Assembly: GCA_023133395.1 (NCBI GenBank)
Contig: JAGLWO010000424.1
Span: 1-16,893 of the forward strand
Source: Candidatus Cloacimonadota bacterium
GTDB lineage: Bacteria > Cloacimonadota > Cloacimonadia > Cloacimonadales > TCS61
Direction: 5' to 3'
Length of the DNA: 16,893 nt
The translations under genes were made by a program, and so were the position numbers. The notes beneath the pieces were generated by a model, which saw nothing but the letters and a program-made list of their open reading frames with translations, made no database searches and was not told the origin of the DNA. Shown piece by piece: positions 16,466 to 16,893 of the stretch. The stretch's first letter is position 1. The number at the start of each line of letters is the position of its first letter.

Positions 16466-16893
16466 ATGAAAACTTTGATATTTATTTTCTCATTTTTAAC
16501 AACCTTTCTATATGCAACTATCATAAATATCCCGGCAGACCAGCCAACAATTCAAGCAGGGATAAACGTAGCGGTTGATGGAGATACGGTTCTTGTACAA
16601 CCTGGGACATATTTTGAGAACACAAACTACAATGGTAAAAACATAACTGTCGGTTCATTATTCATAACAACACAGGATACAACTTATATCTCCAATACAA
16701 TCATAGATGGTGGTCAACCTTCAAATCCGGATTGTGCTTCTGTGGTAACTTTTGAAAGTGGTGAAAACTCGTATGCAATATTAACCGGATTTTCTTTGTT
16801 TAACGGAATAGGAACTTACGCTGATCCATCCGGTAGCGGTTATTATCACTATTACGGAGGTGGAATATTTTGCGTAAATTCAAATCCCGCTTT
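16466..16893 (+). CDS. 5' end of a secreted right-handed beta-helix protein (3' truncated)
   Basis: An ATG at 16466, preceded by GAGGAG, opens a frame that runs off the right edge after about 142 codons. It begins with a signal peptide (M-K-T-L, hydrophobic through L-Y-A). Next comes 'IINIPADQPTIQAGINVAVDGDTVLVQPGTY', the N-terminal cap and first coil typical of pectate-lyase-like and DUF1565-type parallel beta-helix proteins of FCB bacteria. Then come 'NITVGSLFITTQDTTYISNTIIDGG' and 'YHYYGGGIFCVNSNP'. Such proteins usually end in a T9SS sorting domain, which would lie outside the window. No enzyme activity can be claimed from this part. The 46-base gap to the peptidase gene allows co-transcription. 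Confidence 0.85.
   Translation, partial: MKTLIFIFSFLTTFLYATIINIPADQPTIQAGINVAVDGDTVLVQPGTYFENTNYNGKNITVGSLFITTQDTTYISNTIIDGGQPSNPDCASVVTFESGENSYAILTGFSLFNGIGTYADPSGSGYYHYYGGGIFCVNSNPA

Noticed and set aside
1..16893. CRISPR array, tRNA or rRNA genes, toxin-antitoxin pair
   Set aside because: No regularly spaced short repeats, cloverleaf-like sequence, conserved rRNA blocks or small paired ORFs were recognised on either strand.

Overview
The window looks like chromosomal DNA of an AT-rich Gram-negative bacterium of the Fibrobacterota-Chlorobiota-Bacteroidota (FCB) superphylum. An uncultured lineage such as Candidatus Cloacimonadota is most likely. Two large secreted proteins end in the type IX secretion (T9SS) sorting domain with the N-Y-P-N-P-F-N-P-S-T signature. 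Several lipoproteins carry lipoboxes, one large protein is a gingipain-type C25 peptidase, and the last gene starts a beta-helix surface protein. All genes lie on the plus strand and no tRNA or rRNA was seen. The phylum is inferred from protein style and base composition, not from a marker gene.

Region 1 (1-3662) is a tight run of four genes with gaps of 1, 3 and 9 bases. They are the 3' end of a PHP-type phosphoesterase-like gene, an unrecognised helical protein, an exported caspase-fold protein (signal peptide, SH3b, Ig-like and caspase domains, His408/Cys458), and a lipoprotein with an LPP20/FlgT-like domain plus DUF4384. Caspase and DUF4384 modules are associated in other bacteria, so the last two probably act together in the cell envelope. 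This part is visibly more AT-rich than the right half.

Region 2 (3709-4603) is a small mobile unit. It has a REP-associated tyrosine transposase (RAYT; H55-F-H57, Tyr115) between two roughly 170-base imperfect direct repeats, each with two hairpins. The repeat includes the ribosome-binding site and first five codons of the transposase. The downstream copy therefore brings an orphan start site that runs into an 11-codon ORF, whose TGA overlaps the ATG of the next gene.

Region 3 (4620-7351) is a housekeeping-like cluster: a YhaM-type 3'-5' exoribonuclease (OB fold plus HD), a WalJ/YycJ-type metallo-beta-lactamase-fold protein and a CaCA-family sodium/calcium exchanger.

Region 4 (7408-16893) is devoted to surface proteins. 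It holds a promoter-like site, a 765-residue lipoprotein, an 802-residue T9SS cargo with FN3 and dockerin-like calcium loops, a small cohesin-like lipoprotein, a C25 peptidase of about 1161 residues with a T9SS tail, and the 5' end of a beta-helix protein. The dockerin-like and cohesin-like genes sit side by side and could form an anchoring pair. The most unusual signals in the window are the RAYT repeat and leader-ORF arrangement, the possible cohesin-dockerin pair, and the exported caspase operon.
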